The notes beneath the pieces are model-generated. The model worked only from the letters and a program-made list of their open reading frames with translations, was not told the DNA's origin and made no database searches. DNA of 64,000 nt from Mycobacterium sp. ACS4054 (lineage in GTDB: Bacteria > Actinomycetota > Actinomycetes > Mycobacteriales > Mycobacteriaceae), in NCBI RefSeq assembly GCF_001667275.1, contig NZ_LZHV01000065.1:1-64000 (forward strand). The letters are read 5' to 3'. Of the stretch, positions 48,971-58,017 are shown piece by piece (position 1 is the first letter of the stretch; the number at the start of each line of letters is the position of its first letter). Both the position numbers and the translations under genes were made by a program.

Positions 48971-49057
48971 GGTTTGAGTCTGGCATGCCAGGGAAAGCGC
49001 GGGCGAACGCCCGGGGCGCGCGGGGCTTCGCTACCCACGAAGCACGTGTGCCGCAAG

Positions 49058-49063
49058 TAATCT
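49058..49063 (+). promoter_or_regulatory. -10 box of lcp1
   Basis: TAATCT is 6 bases before ATG 49070 with no strong ribosome site, so a leaderless mRNA is likely. Confidence 0.4.
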
Positions 49064-49069
49064 AGTGGG

Positions 49070-50542
49070 ATGCCTGTGCAACGTGTGGTTCGTGTGATAG
49101 CCACTGCGCTCACGCTCGTCGTCGTTCTCGGCACCGGGCTGGCGTGGAGCAACGTCCGCTCGTTCGAGGACGGCATCTTCCACATGTCCGCACCCTCGCT
49201 GGGCAAGGGCGGCGACGACGGCGCGATCGACATCCTGCTGGTGGGCCTCGACAGCCGCACCGACGCCCACGGCAACCCGCTGTCCGCCGAGGAGTTGGCC
49301 TCGCTGCGGGTCGGCGACGAGGAAGCGACCAACACCGACACGATCATCCTGATCCGCATCCCCAACAACGGGAAGTCGGCCACCGCCATCTCGATCCCCC
49401 GCGACTCCTACGTCGCCGCGCCGGGCCTGGGCAAGACGAAGATCAACGGCGTCTACGGCCAGGCCCGCGAGGCCAAGCGCACCAGCCTGGTCAAGGCCGG
49501 CGACTCGGCCGCGGACGCCGCGGCACAGGGCACCGAGGCCGGGCGCGAGGCGCTGATCAAGACCGTCGCCGACCTCACCGGCGTCACCGTCGACCACTAC
49601 GCCGAGATCGGCCTGCTCGGCTTCTCCCTGATCACCGACGCGCTGGGCGGCGTCGACGTCTGCCTCAAAGAGCCGGTGTTCGAACCCCTTTCGGGCGCCG
49701 ACTTCCCGGCCGGCCAGCAACGGCTCGACGGCCCGGAGGCGCTCAGCTTCGTCCGGCAGCGCCACGAGCTGCCGCGCGGCGACCTGGACCGCGTGGTGCG
49801 TCAGCAGGTGGTGATGGCCTCGCTGGCCCACCGCGTCATCTCCGGCAAGACGCTGTCCAGCCCCAGCACGCTGAAGCGGCTGGAGGCCGCCGTGCAGCGC
49901 TCGGTGGTGATCTCGTCGGGCTGGGACGTGATGGACTTCGTCCAGCAGATGCAGAAGCTGGCCGGCGGCAACGTCGCGTTCGCCACCATCCCGGTGCTCG
50001 ACGGCGCCGGCTGGAGCGACGACGGCATGCAAAGCGTGGTGCGGGTGGACCCGCACCAGGTCGCCGACTGGGTCAGCGGGCTGCTGCACGAGCAGGAGCA
50101 GGGCAAGACCGAGGAGATCGCGTACACCCCGGCCAAGACCACCGCCAGCGTGGTGAACGACACCGATATCAACGGCCTGGCGTCGGCGGTCTCACAGGTG
50201 TTGACCGCCAAGGGATTTGGCGCGGGCACGGTCGGCAACAACGACGGCGGCCACGTCAAGGGCAGCCAGGTGCGCGCCGCCAAGTCAGACGACCTGGGCG
50301 CCCAGGAGGTGGCCAAGGAGCTGGGCGGGTTGCCGGTGGTCGCGGATCCGTCGCTGGCGCCGGGCTCGGTGCGGGTGGTGCTGGGCAACGACTACAGCGG
50401 CCCGGGCTCGGGGCTTTCCGGCACCGGCACGGTGATGCCCGCCAAGGTGTCCAACGTCGGCTCGGTGGCGGCCGACCCGAACGTCCCGGCGCCCTCGCCG
50501 ATCCTGACGGCCGGTTCCGACAAGCCCGAGTGCATCAACTGA
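49070..50542 (+). CDS. lcp1: LytR-CpsA-Psr ligase Lcp1
   Basis: A 490-residue membrane-anchored LCP protein, Rv3267 orthologue, that joins arabinogalactan to peptidoglycan. An N-terminal helix (about 7-27) anchors an extracytoplasmic LCP domain (about 50-290). In it ILLVGLDSRTD, ISIPRDSY, TKINGVYGQ and VRQRHELPRGDLDRVVRQQ are the pyrophosphate-lipid binding motifs with conserved Arg and Asp. A LytR_C domain (about 345-440) follows. It is divergent from rmlD-wbbL, whose linker product it acts on. The end overlaps the next gene by 13 bp. Confidence 0.95.
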   Translation: MPVQRVVRVIATALTLVVVLGTGLAWSNVRSFEDGIFHMSAPSLGKGGDDGAIDILLVGLDSRTDAHGNPLSAEELASLRVGDEEATNTDTIILIRIPNNGKSATAISIPRDSYVAAPGLGKTKINGVYGQAREAKRTSLVKAGDSAADAAAQGTEAGREALIKTVADLTGVTVDHYAEIGLLGFSLITDALGGVDVCLKEPVFEPLSGADFPAGQQRLDGPEALSFVRQRHELPRGDLDRVVRQQVVMASLAHRVISGKTLSSPSTLKRLEAAVQRSVVISSGWDVMDFVQQMQKLAGGNVAFATIPVLDGAGWSDDGMQSVVRVDPHQVADWVSGLLHEQEQGKTEEIAYTPAKTTASVVNDTDINGLASAVSQVLTAKGFGAGTVGNNDGGHVKGSQVRAAKSDDLGAQEVAKELGGLPVVADPSLAPGSVRVVLGNDYSGPGSGLSGTGTVMPAKVSNVGSVAADPNVPAPSPILTAGSDKPECIN

Positions 50543-51249
50543 GCACGCTCTCCGCCGCGATCCTCGACCCGATGCTGCGGGCCGACCCGGTGGGCCCGCG
50601 CATCACCTACTACGACGACGCGACCGGCGAGCGCATCGAGTTGTCGGCGGTGACGCTGGCCAACTGGGCCGCCAAGACCGGCAACCTGTTGCGCGACGAA
50701 CTGGGCGCCGGGCCGGGCAGCCGGGTCGCGATCCTGCTTCCGGCGCACTGGCAGACCGCGGCCGTGCTGTTCGGCGTGTGGTGGATCGGCGCCGAGGCGG
50801 TGCTCGGGGCGCACGGCCCGGCGGACGTCGCGCTGTGCACCGCCGACCGGCTGGACGAGGCGGACGGGCTGGGCGCCGCCGAGGTGGCGGTGCTGTCGCT
50901 GGATCCGTTCGGGCGCCCCGCCGGCGACCTGCCGATCGGCGTCACGGACTACGCCACGGCCGTGCGGGTGCACGGCGACCAGATCGTTCCCGAGGGCCGG
51001 CCCGGGCCCGCGCTCGACGGGCGGTCGGTCGACGAGGTCCTGGCCGCGTGCCAAAGATCGGCCGCCGCAAGGGAATTGGCGGCCGCCGACCGTGTCCTGT
51101 CCACCGCCGCGTGGTCGCAACCCGACGACCTGGTGGACGGCCTGCTGGCCATCCTGGCCGCCGGCGGGTCGCTGGTACAGGTGGCCAACCCCGACGCGTC
51201 GGCGCTGGCGCGCCGGATCGAGACGGAGAAGGTCACCAAGACGCTGTAG
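50530..51249 (+). CDS. TIGR03089-type protein, Rv3268 homologue
   Basis: A 239-residue protein of the actinobacterial TIGR03089 family, similar to the N-terminal part of acyl-CoA synthetases (ITYYDDATGERIELSAVTLANWAAKTGNLLRDE, then ILLPAHWQTAAVLFGVWWIGA) but without an AMP-binding catalytic domain. Its function is unknown. GTG 50530 overlaps the lcp1 stop by 13 bp. CTG 50539, which forms a CTGA overlap and would give (L)STLSAAIL, is an alternative where homology appears to start. Probably co-transcribed with lcp1. Confidence 0.8.
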   Translation: MHQLSTLSAAILDPMLRADPVGPRITYYDDATGERIELSAVTLANWAAKTGNLLRDELGAGPGSRVAILLPAHWQTAAVLFGVWWIGAEAVLGAHGPADVALCTADRLDEADGLGAAEVAVLSLDPFGRPAGDLPIGVTDYATAVRVHGDQIVPEGRPGPALDGRSVDEVLAACQRSAAARELAAADRVLSTAAWSQPDDLVDGLLAILAAGGSLVQVANPDASALARRIETEKVTKTL

Positions 51250-51262
51250 CCGGCCGATTCAT

Positions 51263-51284
51263 ATTGATATCGCTATATTTCAAT
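51263..51284. promoter_or_regulatory. AT-rich inverted repeat before pacL1-ctpC, candidate metal-responsive operator
   Basis: ATTGA (51263-51267) and TCAAT (51280-51284) flank TATCGCTATATT in an otherwise very GC-rich genome. The size and shape resemble ArsR/SmtB-type metal sensor sites, which is reasonable before a zinc/metal efflux pair. No sensor gene is adjacent in the window. Inference only. Confidence 0.35.
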
Positions 51285-51338
51285 GTTAACGTCGAGCGAG
51301 CATTAGCTGACGCGGCGACGACACGGAGGTCCGGGCAA

Positions 51339-51620
51339 ATGGCGGGGTACGCGCTCTTGGCGAAGGCGGCATCGACGGTGGTCACCGGCCTCGTCGGCGT
51401 GACGGCCTACGAGGTGGTGCGCAAGGCCGTGGCCAAGGCACCGCTGCACGAGACCGCGGTGTCGGCGGCGGAGCTGGGCCTGCGTGGAACCCGCAAGGCC
51501 GAGGAGGCCGCCGAGTCGGCGCGGCTGAAGCTCGCCGACGTGATGGCCGAAGCCCGCGAACGCATCGGCGAGGAGGCGCCAACCCCGGCCGTCGCGGACG
51601 TCCACCAGCACGACCACTGA
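51339..51620 (+). CDS. pacL1: PacL1-type metal-binding partner of CtpC
   Basis: A 93-residue DUF1490/PacL protein, same length as Rv3269. A membrane helix (about 5-27, YALLAKAASTVVTGLVGVTAYEV) is followed by a helical linker (TRKAEEAAESARLKLADVMAEARERI) and a C-terminal metal-binding motif DVHQHDH (87-93). PacL1 is reported to act as a chaperone and scaffold for the zinc exporter CtpC. CGGAGGT lies before ATG 51339. The stop is 12 bp before ctpC, so they form an operon. Confidence 0.93.
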   Translation: MAGYALLAKAASTVVTGLVGVTAYEVVRKAVAKAPLHETAVSAAELGLRGTRKAEEAAESARLKLADVMAEARERIGEEAPTPAVADVHQHDH

Positions 51621-51632
51621 TCTTTCGCGGAC

Positions 51633-53810
51633 ATGCCCGCCCACCTGGCCGTGGTGCCCGACATCGCCACGAATGACGCTGCGCTGCGGGTCATTTCGGA
51701 CGCCGCCGGACGTATGCGGGTCTCCGTTGAATGGCTGCGGGACGATTCGCGCCGCGCGGTGGCCGTCGAGGAGGGGGTCGCCGCGCAGGACGGCGTGCGC
51801 GTGGTGCACGCCTACCCGCGCACCGGTTCCGTCGTCGTCTGGTATTCGCCGCGGCGCTGCGACCGCGCCGCGGTGCTGGCCGCGATCGGCTCCGCCGCCC
51901 ACGTCGCCGCCGAACTGATCCCGGCGCGCGAGCCGCACTCGTCGGAGATCCGCAACACCGATGTGTTGCGGATGGTCGTCGGCGGCGCGGCGCTGGCCCT
52001 GCTCGGCGTGCGGCGCTACGTGTTCGCCCGGCCGCCGCTGCTGGGCCCGAACGGCCGGGTGCTGGCCACCGGGGTCACGATCTTCACCGGCTACCCGTTC
52101 CTGCGCGGCGCCCTGCGCTCGCTGCGCTCGGGGCGCGCCGGCACCGACGCCCTGGTGTCGGCGGCGACGGTGGCGAGCCTGGTCTTGCGGGAGAACGTGG
52201 TGGCCCTGACCGTGCTGTGGCTGCTCAACATCGGCGAGTACCTGCAGGACCTCACCCTGCGCCGCACCCGGCGGGCCATCTCGGAGCTGCTGCGCGGCAG
52301 CCAGGACACGGCGTGGATCCGGCTGGCCGACGGCCAGGAGGTGCAGGTCCCCATCGACAGCGTGCAGATCGGCGACGAGGTGATCATCCACGACCACGTC
52401 GCGATACCGGTCGACGGCGAGGTGGTCGACGGCGACGCGATCGTGAACCAGTCCGCGATCACCGGCGAGAACCTGCCGGTTTCGGTGATGGTCGGCGCGC
52501 ACGTGCACGCCGGGTCGGTCGTGGTGCGCGGCCGGCTGGTGGTGCGCGCCCAGGCCGTCGGCAACCAGACCGCAATCGGGCGCATCATCACCCGGGTGGA
52601 GGAGGCCCAACACGACCGGGCGCCCATCCAGACCGTCGGCGAAAACTTCTCCCGCCGTTTCGTTCCCACCTCGTTCGTCGTCTCGGCCCTGACCCTAGCG
52701 GTCACCGGGGACGTGCGCCGCGCGATGACGATGCTGCTGATCGCGTGCCCCTGCGCGGTGGGTCTGTCCACGCCGACGGCGATCAGCGCCGCGATCGGCA
52801 ACGGCGCGCGCCGCGGCATCCTGATCAAGGGCGGATCCCACCTCGAACAGGCCGGCCGCGTGGACGCCATCGTGTTCGACAAGACCGGCACGCTCACCGT
52901 CGGCCGCCCGGTGGTCACCAACATTATTGCGCTGCACAAGGATTGGGAGCCCGAGGGGGTGCTGGCCTACGCGGCCAGCTCGGAGATCCACTCCCGCCAT
53001 CCGCTGGCCGAGGCGGTGATCCGCTCGACCGAGGAGCGGCACATCACCATCCCGCCGCACGAGGAGTGCGAGGTGCTGGTGGGCCTGGGCATGCGCACGT
53101 GGGCCGACGGCCGCACCCTGCTGCTGGGCAGCCCCGGGCTGTTGCGCGCCGAGAAGGTGCGGGTGTCGAAGAAGGCGTCGGAGTGGGTGGACAAGCTGCG
53201 CCGGCAGGCCGAGACCCCGCTGTTGCTCGCCGTCGACGGCAAGCTGGTGGGGTTGATCAGCCTGCGCGACGAGGTGCGGCCCGAGGCGGTCGAGGTGCTG
53301 AAGCGCTTGCGGGACAGCGGAATTCGCCGGATCTTGATGCTCACCGGCGACCATCCCGACATCGCCCAGGTGGTCGCCGAGGAGCTGGGGATCGACGAGT
53401 GGCGCGCCGAGGTGATGCCCGAGGACAAGCTCGAGGTGGTGCGCGCGCTGCAGAACGACGGCCACGTGGTCGGCATGGTCGGCGACGGCATCAACGACGC
53501 CCCGGCCCTGGCGGCCGCCGACATCGGGATCGCCATGGGCCTGGCCGGAACCGACGTCGCCGTGGAGACCGCCGACGTGGCGCTGGCCAACGACGACCTG
53601 CATGGGCTGCTCGACGTGCGGGACTTGGGCGCCCGCGCGGTGGACGTCATCCGGGAGAACTACGGCATGTCGATCGCCGTCAACGCCGCCGGGCTGATCA
53701 TCGGCGCGGGCGGCGCGCTGTCCCCCGTGCTGGCCGCCATCCTGCACAACGCCTCGTCGGTCGCGGTTGTGGCCAACAGTTCCCGGTTGATCCGGTATCG
53801 GCTGGATTGA
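51633..53810 (+). CDS. ctpC: P1B-type metal efflux ATPase CtpC
   Basis: A 725-residue P-type ATPase, Rv3270 orthologue, implicated in zinc (and manganese) export. The actuator TGEN is at 277-280, the membrane CPC at 372-374, DKTGT with phosphorylated Asp416, HP at 456-457, and GDGIND in the hinge near 618. The N-terminal 95 residues are a ferredoxin-like domain that lacks a CxxC metal site. Membrane helices match the P1B topology. It is expressed with pacL1. ATG 51633 has no strong ribosome site, consistent with coupled translation. Confidence 0.96.
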   Translation: MPAHLAVVPDIATNDAALRVISDAAGRMRVSVEWLRDDSRRAVAVEEGVAAQDGVRVVHAYPRTGSVVVWYSPRRCDRAAVLAAIGSAAHVAAELIPAREPHSSEIRNTDVLRMVVGGAALALLGVRRYVFARPPLLGPNGRVLATGVTIFTGYPFLRGALRSLRSGRAGTDALVSAATVASLVLRENVVALTVLWLLNIGEYLQDLTLRRTRRAISELLRGSQDTAWIRLADGQEVQVPIDSVQIGDEVIIHDHVAIPVDGEVVDGDAIVNQSAITGENLPVSVMVGAHVHAGSVVVRGRLVVRAQAVGNQTAIGRIITRVEEAQHDRAPIQTVGENFSRRFVPTSFVVSALTLAVTGDVRRAMTMLLIACPCAVGLSTPTAISAAIGNGARRGILIKGGSHLEQAGRVDAIVFDKTGTLTVGRPVVTNIIALHKDWEPEGVLAYAASSEIHSRHPLAEAVIRSTEERHITIPPHEECEVLVGLGMRTWADGRTLLLGSPGLLRAEKVRVSKKASEWVDKLRRQAETPLLLAVDGKLVGLISLRDEVRPEAVEVLKRLRDSGIRRILMLTGDHPDIAQVVAEELGIDEWRAEVMPEDKLEVVRALQNDGHVVGMVGDGINDAPALAAADIGIAMGLAGTDVAVETADVALANDDLHGLLDVRDLGARAVDVIRENYGMSIAVNAAGLIIGAGGALSPVLAAILHNASSVAVVANSSRLIRYRLD

Positions 53811-53819
53811 TCCGGGCGA

Positions 53820-54629
53820 TTACGCGGGTGATTGTGCGGCCGTCACGCTGAGAATGGTCCGCGCAACTAACTCCGGATCGTCCATCATCGGATCATGCCC
53901 GGCGTCGGGCAGAGTCAGGAACGTCGCGCCCGGAAGACGCTCGCGGGCGTTGGCCTCGTACCAGGCGACGGGGATGGCGACGTCCTTCTCTGACCACACC
54001 ACCGTCACCGGGCACGGCAGTGAATCCAGCGGTGCGATCTGCTGGTCGTCGGACGAGCCGACCTCGTCCGCAACCGTGCATCCCAGGAAGTCGTCGAGGA
54101 TCTCGACTCCCCGGCGTGCGCTGATCCGGTCGCCGTGACACGCGCCGGTCTGGAACACCAGCCGACGGGCCCTCGCCGACTTCAACATCAGCGGCATGAT
54201 CGGTCGGGCCATGCGCAACGCCCCCCTGCCTCCGTGGACGTGCGCCATCGATTTCGCCCGCAACCCGTCACCGGTCGCCCAAAAGCCGCCGGGCGCGAAC
54301 GCGCACACCGTGGCCGCCCGCCCGCGGCGGGCCAGTTCGATCGCCAGGAAGCCGCCCATCGAATGGCCGGCGAGATGCGGGCGCTGCAGGCCCTGCTCGT
54401 CGAGGTAATGCTCCGCCCAGTCCACCATGTCGTCGACGGTCACGGGCCGTCGCTGCACCGCGGGTCCGCCCCGGTGGCCCGGGGCAGTCGGGGCATATAC
54501 CTGGTGATAGCTCGAAAGCTGGGGGATGACATCCTGCCATGCCAAGCCCGAAGCGGTCAGGCCGTGGAGCAACACCAGCGCCGGCCTGTCGGAAGCCATG
54601 AGGAAGTCTGACACCGCTGCCTTCGACAT
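53820..54629 (-). CDS. Alpha/beta hydrolase
   Basis: A 269-residue alpha/beta hydrolase. The oxyanion segment is LLHGLTASG, the nucleophile elbow GHSMGG (about 92-97, Ser94), the acid probably in VVWSEKDVAIP and the His in DAGHDPMMDDP. There is no signal peptide. The start is ATG 54629; an internal ATG ten codons later is possible. It is convergent with ctpC (9-bp gap) and divergent from the CoA-transferase gene. In M. tuberculosis a membrane protein gene (Rv3271c) lies here instead, as I recall. The substrate is unknown. Confidence 0.9.
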   Translation of the reverse strand: MSKAAVSDFLMASDRPALVLLHGLTASGLAWQDVIPQLSSYHQVYAPTAPGHRGGPAVQRRPVTVDDMVDWAEHYLDEQGLQRPHLAGHSMGGFLAIELARRGRAATVCAFAPGGFWATGDGLRAKSMAHVHGGRGALRMARPIMPLMLKSARARRLVFQTGACHGDRISARRGVEILDDFLGCTVADEVGSSDDQQIAPLDSLPCPVTVVWSEKDVAIPVAWYEANARERLPGATFLTLPDAGHDPMMDDPELVARTILSVTAAQSPA

Positions 54630-54718
54630 GCCACCCCGTCGTTATTCTGCCTAGCCCGTAGAGGGCAGCAGCCTCGAGCGGCGCGGTGGGCGCACAGTTC
54701 GGACACCCCTGAATCGGC

Positions 54719-54730
54719 TGTCGGCCGACA
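54719..54730. promoter_or_regulatory. 12-bp palindrome in the divergent gap
   Basis: TGTCGGCCGACA is a perfect palindrome 42 bp before the CoA-transferase ATG, in the 142-bp gap 54630-54771. It may be a regulator site. The rest of the gap holds a TTATTC-type AT patch near the hydrolase start and nothing else that I can name. Confidence 0.3.
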
Positions 54731-54771
54731 CGGGTTACCTTTGCAGCGCACCACGGCACGGAAGGCCACCC

Positions 54772-55965
54772 ATGGCAAACAGCACCCCCGCCAAGCCACT
54801 TGACGGATTCCGGGTACTCGACTTCACGCAGAACATCGCCGGGCCGCTGGCCGGGCAGGTGCTGGCCGACCTGGGCGCCGAGGTGATCAAGGTCGAGGCG
54901 CCTCTGGGCGAGGCGGCCCGGCAGATCACCGCGGTCCTGCCCGGGCGCCCGCCGCTGCCCACCCTGTTTCTGCCCCACAACCGGGGCAAGAAATCGGTGG
55001 CGGTCGACCTCACCGACGACGAGGCCAAGCAGCAGATCCTGCGACTGGTCGACACCGCCGACGTCGTGCTGGAGGGGTTTCGCCCCGGCGTGATGGAGCG
55101 CATGGGCCTGGGACCCGACGACTTGCGGGCCCGTAACCCCCGGCTGATCTACGCGCGCCTGTCGGCCTATGGCGGCAACGGCCCGCACGGCAGCAGGCCC
55201 GGCGTCGACCTGATGGTCGCCTCGGAGTCGGGCATGTCCACCGGCATGCCGACGCCGACCGGCAAGCCGCAGATCATCCCGTTCCAGCTCGTCGACGCAG
55301 CCAGCGGTCACGTGCTGGCCCAGGCGGTGCTGGCCGCCCTGCTCAATCGCGAACGCCACGGGGTGGCCGACGTGGTGCGTGTCGCCATGTACGACGTCGC
55401 GGTGAACCTGCAGGCCAGCCAGCTCACCATCCATTTGAACAAGCCCAGCGCGGCGCCCAGGCCGGACGCGGCGCCAAAAGCCAAGAAGCGCAAGGGAGTT
55501 GGCTTCGCCACCCAACCGTCCGACGCGTTCAAGGCCGCCGACGGCTACCTCGTGATCAGCGCGTACGTGCCCAAGCACTGGGCGAAGCTGTGCGACCTCA
55601 TCGGCCGGCCCGATCTGCTGACCGACGAGCGGTTCATCGACCAGCGTTCGCGCGCAATGAATTACCCCGAACTGACCGACGAGCTCGAGTCCGCGCTGGC
55701 GGCCAAGACCGCGGCGGAATGGGTGGCGCTGCTTCAGGAAGGCGGCCTGATGGCCTGCCTGGCGTACACCTGGAAGCAGGTGGTCGACACCCCGCTGTTC
55801 GCCGAGAACGAGCTGGCGTTGCGGGTGGGCAGCGGCGACGACGCGATCACGGTGGTCCGCATGCCCGCGCGCTATTCGAGCTTCGACGCGGTGGCCACCG
55901 ACCCCCCGCCCGCGCCGGGGCAGCACAACGACGAGTTCCTCACCGCGCCGCAGGCGGCGCCGTAA
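54772..55965 (+). CDS. CoA-transferase family III protein, Rv3272 homologue
   Basis: A 397-residue class III (CaiB/BaiF) CoA-transferase. The N-terminal FRVLDFTQNIAGPLAGQVLADLGAEVIKVEAP is the CoA-binding motif, and GVDLMVAS near residue 145 has the expected catalytic Asp. VVLEGFRPGVMERMGLG is the second signature. It would move CoA between carboxylic acids, but the substrates are not known. ATG 54772 follows GGAAGG. It ends 4 bp from the convergent response regulator. Confidence 0.92.
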   Translation: MANSTPAKPLDGFRVLDFTQNIAGPLAGQVLADLGAEVIKVEAPLGEAARQITAVLPGRPPLPTLFLPHNRGKKSVAVDLTDDEAKQQILRLVDTADVVLEGFRPGVMERMGLGPDDLRARNPRLIYARLSAYGGNGPHGSRPGVDLMVASESGMSTGMPTPTGKPQIIPFQLVDAASGHVLAQAVLAALLNRERHGVADVVRVAMYDVAVNLQASQLTIHLNKPSAAPRPDAAPKAKKRKGVGFATQPSDAFKAADGYLVISAYVPKHWAKLCDLIGRPDLLTDERFIDQRSRAMNYPELTDELESALAAKTAAEWVALLQEGGLMACLAYTWKQVVDTPLFAENELALRVGSGDDAITVVRMPARYSSFDAVATDPPPAPGQHNDEFLTAPQAAP

Positions 55966-55969
55966 GCCG

Positions 55970-56410
55970 TCACAGGCTGGGCAGGCGCACCACCTGAACG
56001 AAGAACTCGTCGATCTGCCGGACCGCCTTCATGAATTGGTCCAGGTCAACGGGTTTGGTCACGTAGGCGTTGGCGTGCAACTTGTAGCTGCGCAGGATGT
56101 CCTCCTCGGCCGAGGAGGTGGTGAGCACCACCACCGGGATGCGGGCCAGGTCCGGGTCCGACTTGATCTTCTCCAGCAGCTGGCGGCCGTCGTACTTGGG
56201 CAGGTTGAGGTCAAGCAGGATGAGGTCGGGCCGCGGCGCGTCCTCGAACTCACCGCGCCGATAGAGGTAGTCGAGGCCCTCCTCGCCGTCGTGCGCGACG
56301 TGCAGCCGGTTCTTGAGCTTGTTGTGCTCGAACGCTTCTCGCGTGATGAGCTCGTCTCCCGGGTCGTCTTCGACGAGCAGGATGTCGATGGCTCTACCGT
56401 CGGATGTCAT
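55970..56410 (-). CDS. Single-domain response regulator (Rcp1 type)
   Basis: A 146-residue stand-alone receiver. [13 protein letters not shown] (11-23) holds the acidic pocket, Asp67 in [13 protein letters not shown] is the phosphorylation site, and VVVLTTSS and VTKP carry the conserved Thr and Lys. The shape (NLPKYDG, then a long final helix) is that of Rcp1, the partner of the cyanobacterial phytochrome Cph1. There is no output domain. ATG 56410 overlaps the kinase stop by 4 bp. It is the third gene of the operon at 55970-59204. Confidence 0.9.
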   Translation of the reverse strand: MTSDGRAIDILLVEDDPGDELITREAFEHNKLKNRLHVAHDGEEGLDYLYRRGEFEDAPRPDLILLDLNLPKYDGRQLLEKIKSDPDLARIPVVVLTTSSAEEDILRSYKLHANAYVTKPVDLDQFMKAVRQIDEFFVQVVRLPSL

Positions 56411-58017
56411 TCGTGCGCTCCTTCCAAAGCGGCTGGGCGTTCGGCGTCCGTGGGGGTTTCGGCTGCGGGCATGGGGAGGGTGAACTCGAACCGGGTGCCG
56501 TCGGTGCGGGTGGTGTCGATCCGGATCGTGCCGCCATGGTGCTCGACGATCTTCTTGACCAGCGCGAGCCCGACGCCGGTCCCGGCGTACACGTCGCGGC
56601 CGTGCAGGCGCTGGAAGATGACGAAGACCTTGTCGGCGAATTCCTCGGGGATGCCGATGCCGTTGTCCGACACGCTGATCACCCATTCGCCGTCGCGACT
56701 GCCAATGCCGGCTTCGCATTCGATGACGACGCGCGGCCGGCGATCCTTGTGCCGGAACTTCACCGCGTTGCCAATGAGGTTCTGCCACAACATGGTCAGC
56801 AGCATCGGGTCGCCCTTGATCTGGGGGAGCCGCTCCGGGCGCACGATTTCGGCGTCCGACTCCTCGATCGCGGTGGCCAGATTGGCGATGCCGGAGTCCA
56901 GCGTCGTGTCGAGTTCCACGTCGGCTTCCGTGGTGCCCAGCCGGCCCACGCGCGAGAAGGTGAGCAGATCGTTGATCAGCGCCTGCATCCGTTTGGCGCC
57001 GTCGACCGCGAAGCCGATGTATTCGTGGCCGCGCTCGTCGAGCTGGTCGCCGTAGCGGCGCTCCAGCAGCTGGCAGAACGAGGCGACCTTGCGCAGCGGC
57101 TCCTGCAGGTCGTGCGACGCGACGTAGGCGAATTGCTCGAGTTCGGTGTTGGATCTTCGCAATTCGGCGGCCTGCTCATCCAACTGCACCTGGGCCGCAC
57201 GCGATACGTCCAGTTCCTCGACCATCCGCTTGCGCATGTTCTCCACGTCAAGCGCCATGTCGCGAACGTCCTTGGGCCGCTTGGGCGGCGCGATGTTCTC
57301 CTCGAAGTTGCCGTTGGTGATCCGTCGGCACGCCGCGGCCAGCGCCGCGAGCGGCCGGGCGACGGTGTCCCGGATCAAGAATCCCAGCAGGGCGGCGGTG
57401 ACGAAGAACAACAGCACCATCGCGAAGAGCGCCCGGTCGCGCCACGCGTCGGTGCGTTTGAGGTCGCCGGCCGCGGCCGCCCGCGCCGCGGACAGGTTGG
57501 CGTTCTGCCTGTCGAAAAGCGTTCGCAGATGGTCGAATTGGGCCTTGCCGCGCTCCGCGGACGGTTTGTTCGTGACGTTCTTGCCGTTGGGGATCACGTC
57601 GGCGATCACCGGTTCGGCATAGCTCGCGCGCCAATTGCCCGCGGCGTTCTCGATCGCGTCCAGGTCGCCGATCAGGTCGGGCCGCTGACCCAGCCGTCGC
57701 CGGATCTCTTCCGCCGCAGCCTGTTCGGCGTGCTGGCCGTCGTAGTACGGGGTCAGAAACTGCCGATCCCCGGCGATCAGATAGCCACGGATGCCCGTCT
57801 CCTGGTCGCGCAACGCGGCCTGCAGCTCGAAGGCCGCCACCCGCGCCGGCTGGATGTTGTCGACGAGCTGGTGCGTCATGTCGTCGGTGCGGTTCAGCAG
57901 CAGCGCGCCGACGACCGCGCCGGCCAGCACCATCACGCCCATGCTGATCAGCACGACGGCCTGCCACCCGCGCACGGTGAGCTCCGAGAGACGCAGGCCG
58001 CGCAACGTCGCGGTCAC
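56407..58017 (-). CDS. CHASE3 sensor histidine kinase
   Basis: A 536-residue membrane kinase. An N-terminal helix (about 19-41), a CHASE3-type extracytoplasmic domain (about 45-185, [29 protein letters not shown]), a second helix (about 192-213), HAMP, a coiled coil, the HisKA box [12 protein letters not shown], and an HATPase domain ([31 protein letters not shown]) follow in order. The dimerisation box is of the phytochrome/Cph1 class. GTG 58017 overlaps the phosphatase stop (GTGA), and its stop overlaps the response regulator start. The ligand is unknown. Confidence 0.92.
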   Translation of the reverse strand: MTATLRGLRLSELTVRGWQAVVLISMGVMVLAGAVVGALLLNRTDDMTHQLVDNIQPARVAAFELQAALRDQETGIRGYLIAGDRQFLTPYYDGQHAEQAAAEEIRRRLGQRPDLIGDLDAIENAAGNWRASYAEPVIADVIPNGKNVTNKPSAERGKAQFDHLRTLFDRQNANLSAARAAAAGDLKRTDAWRDRALFAMVLLFFVTAALLGFLIRDTVARPLAALAAACRRITNGNFEENIAPPKRPKDVRDMALDVENMRKRMVEELDVSRAAQVQLDEQAAELRRSNTELEQFAYVASHDLQEPLRKVASFCQLLERRYGDQLDERGHEYIGFAVDGAKRMQALINDLLTFSRVGRLGTTEADVELDTTLDSGIANLATAIEESDAEIVRPERLPQIKGDPMLLTMLWQNLIGNAVKFRHKDRRPRVVIECEAGIGSRDGEWVISVSDNGIGIPEEFADKVFVIFQRLHGRDVYAGTGVGLALVKKIVEHHGGTIRIDTTRTDGTRFEFTLPMPAAETPTDAERPAALEGAHE

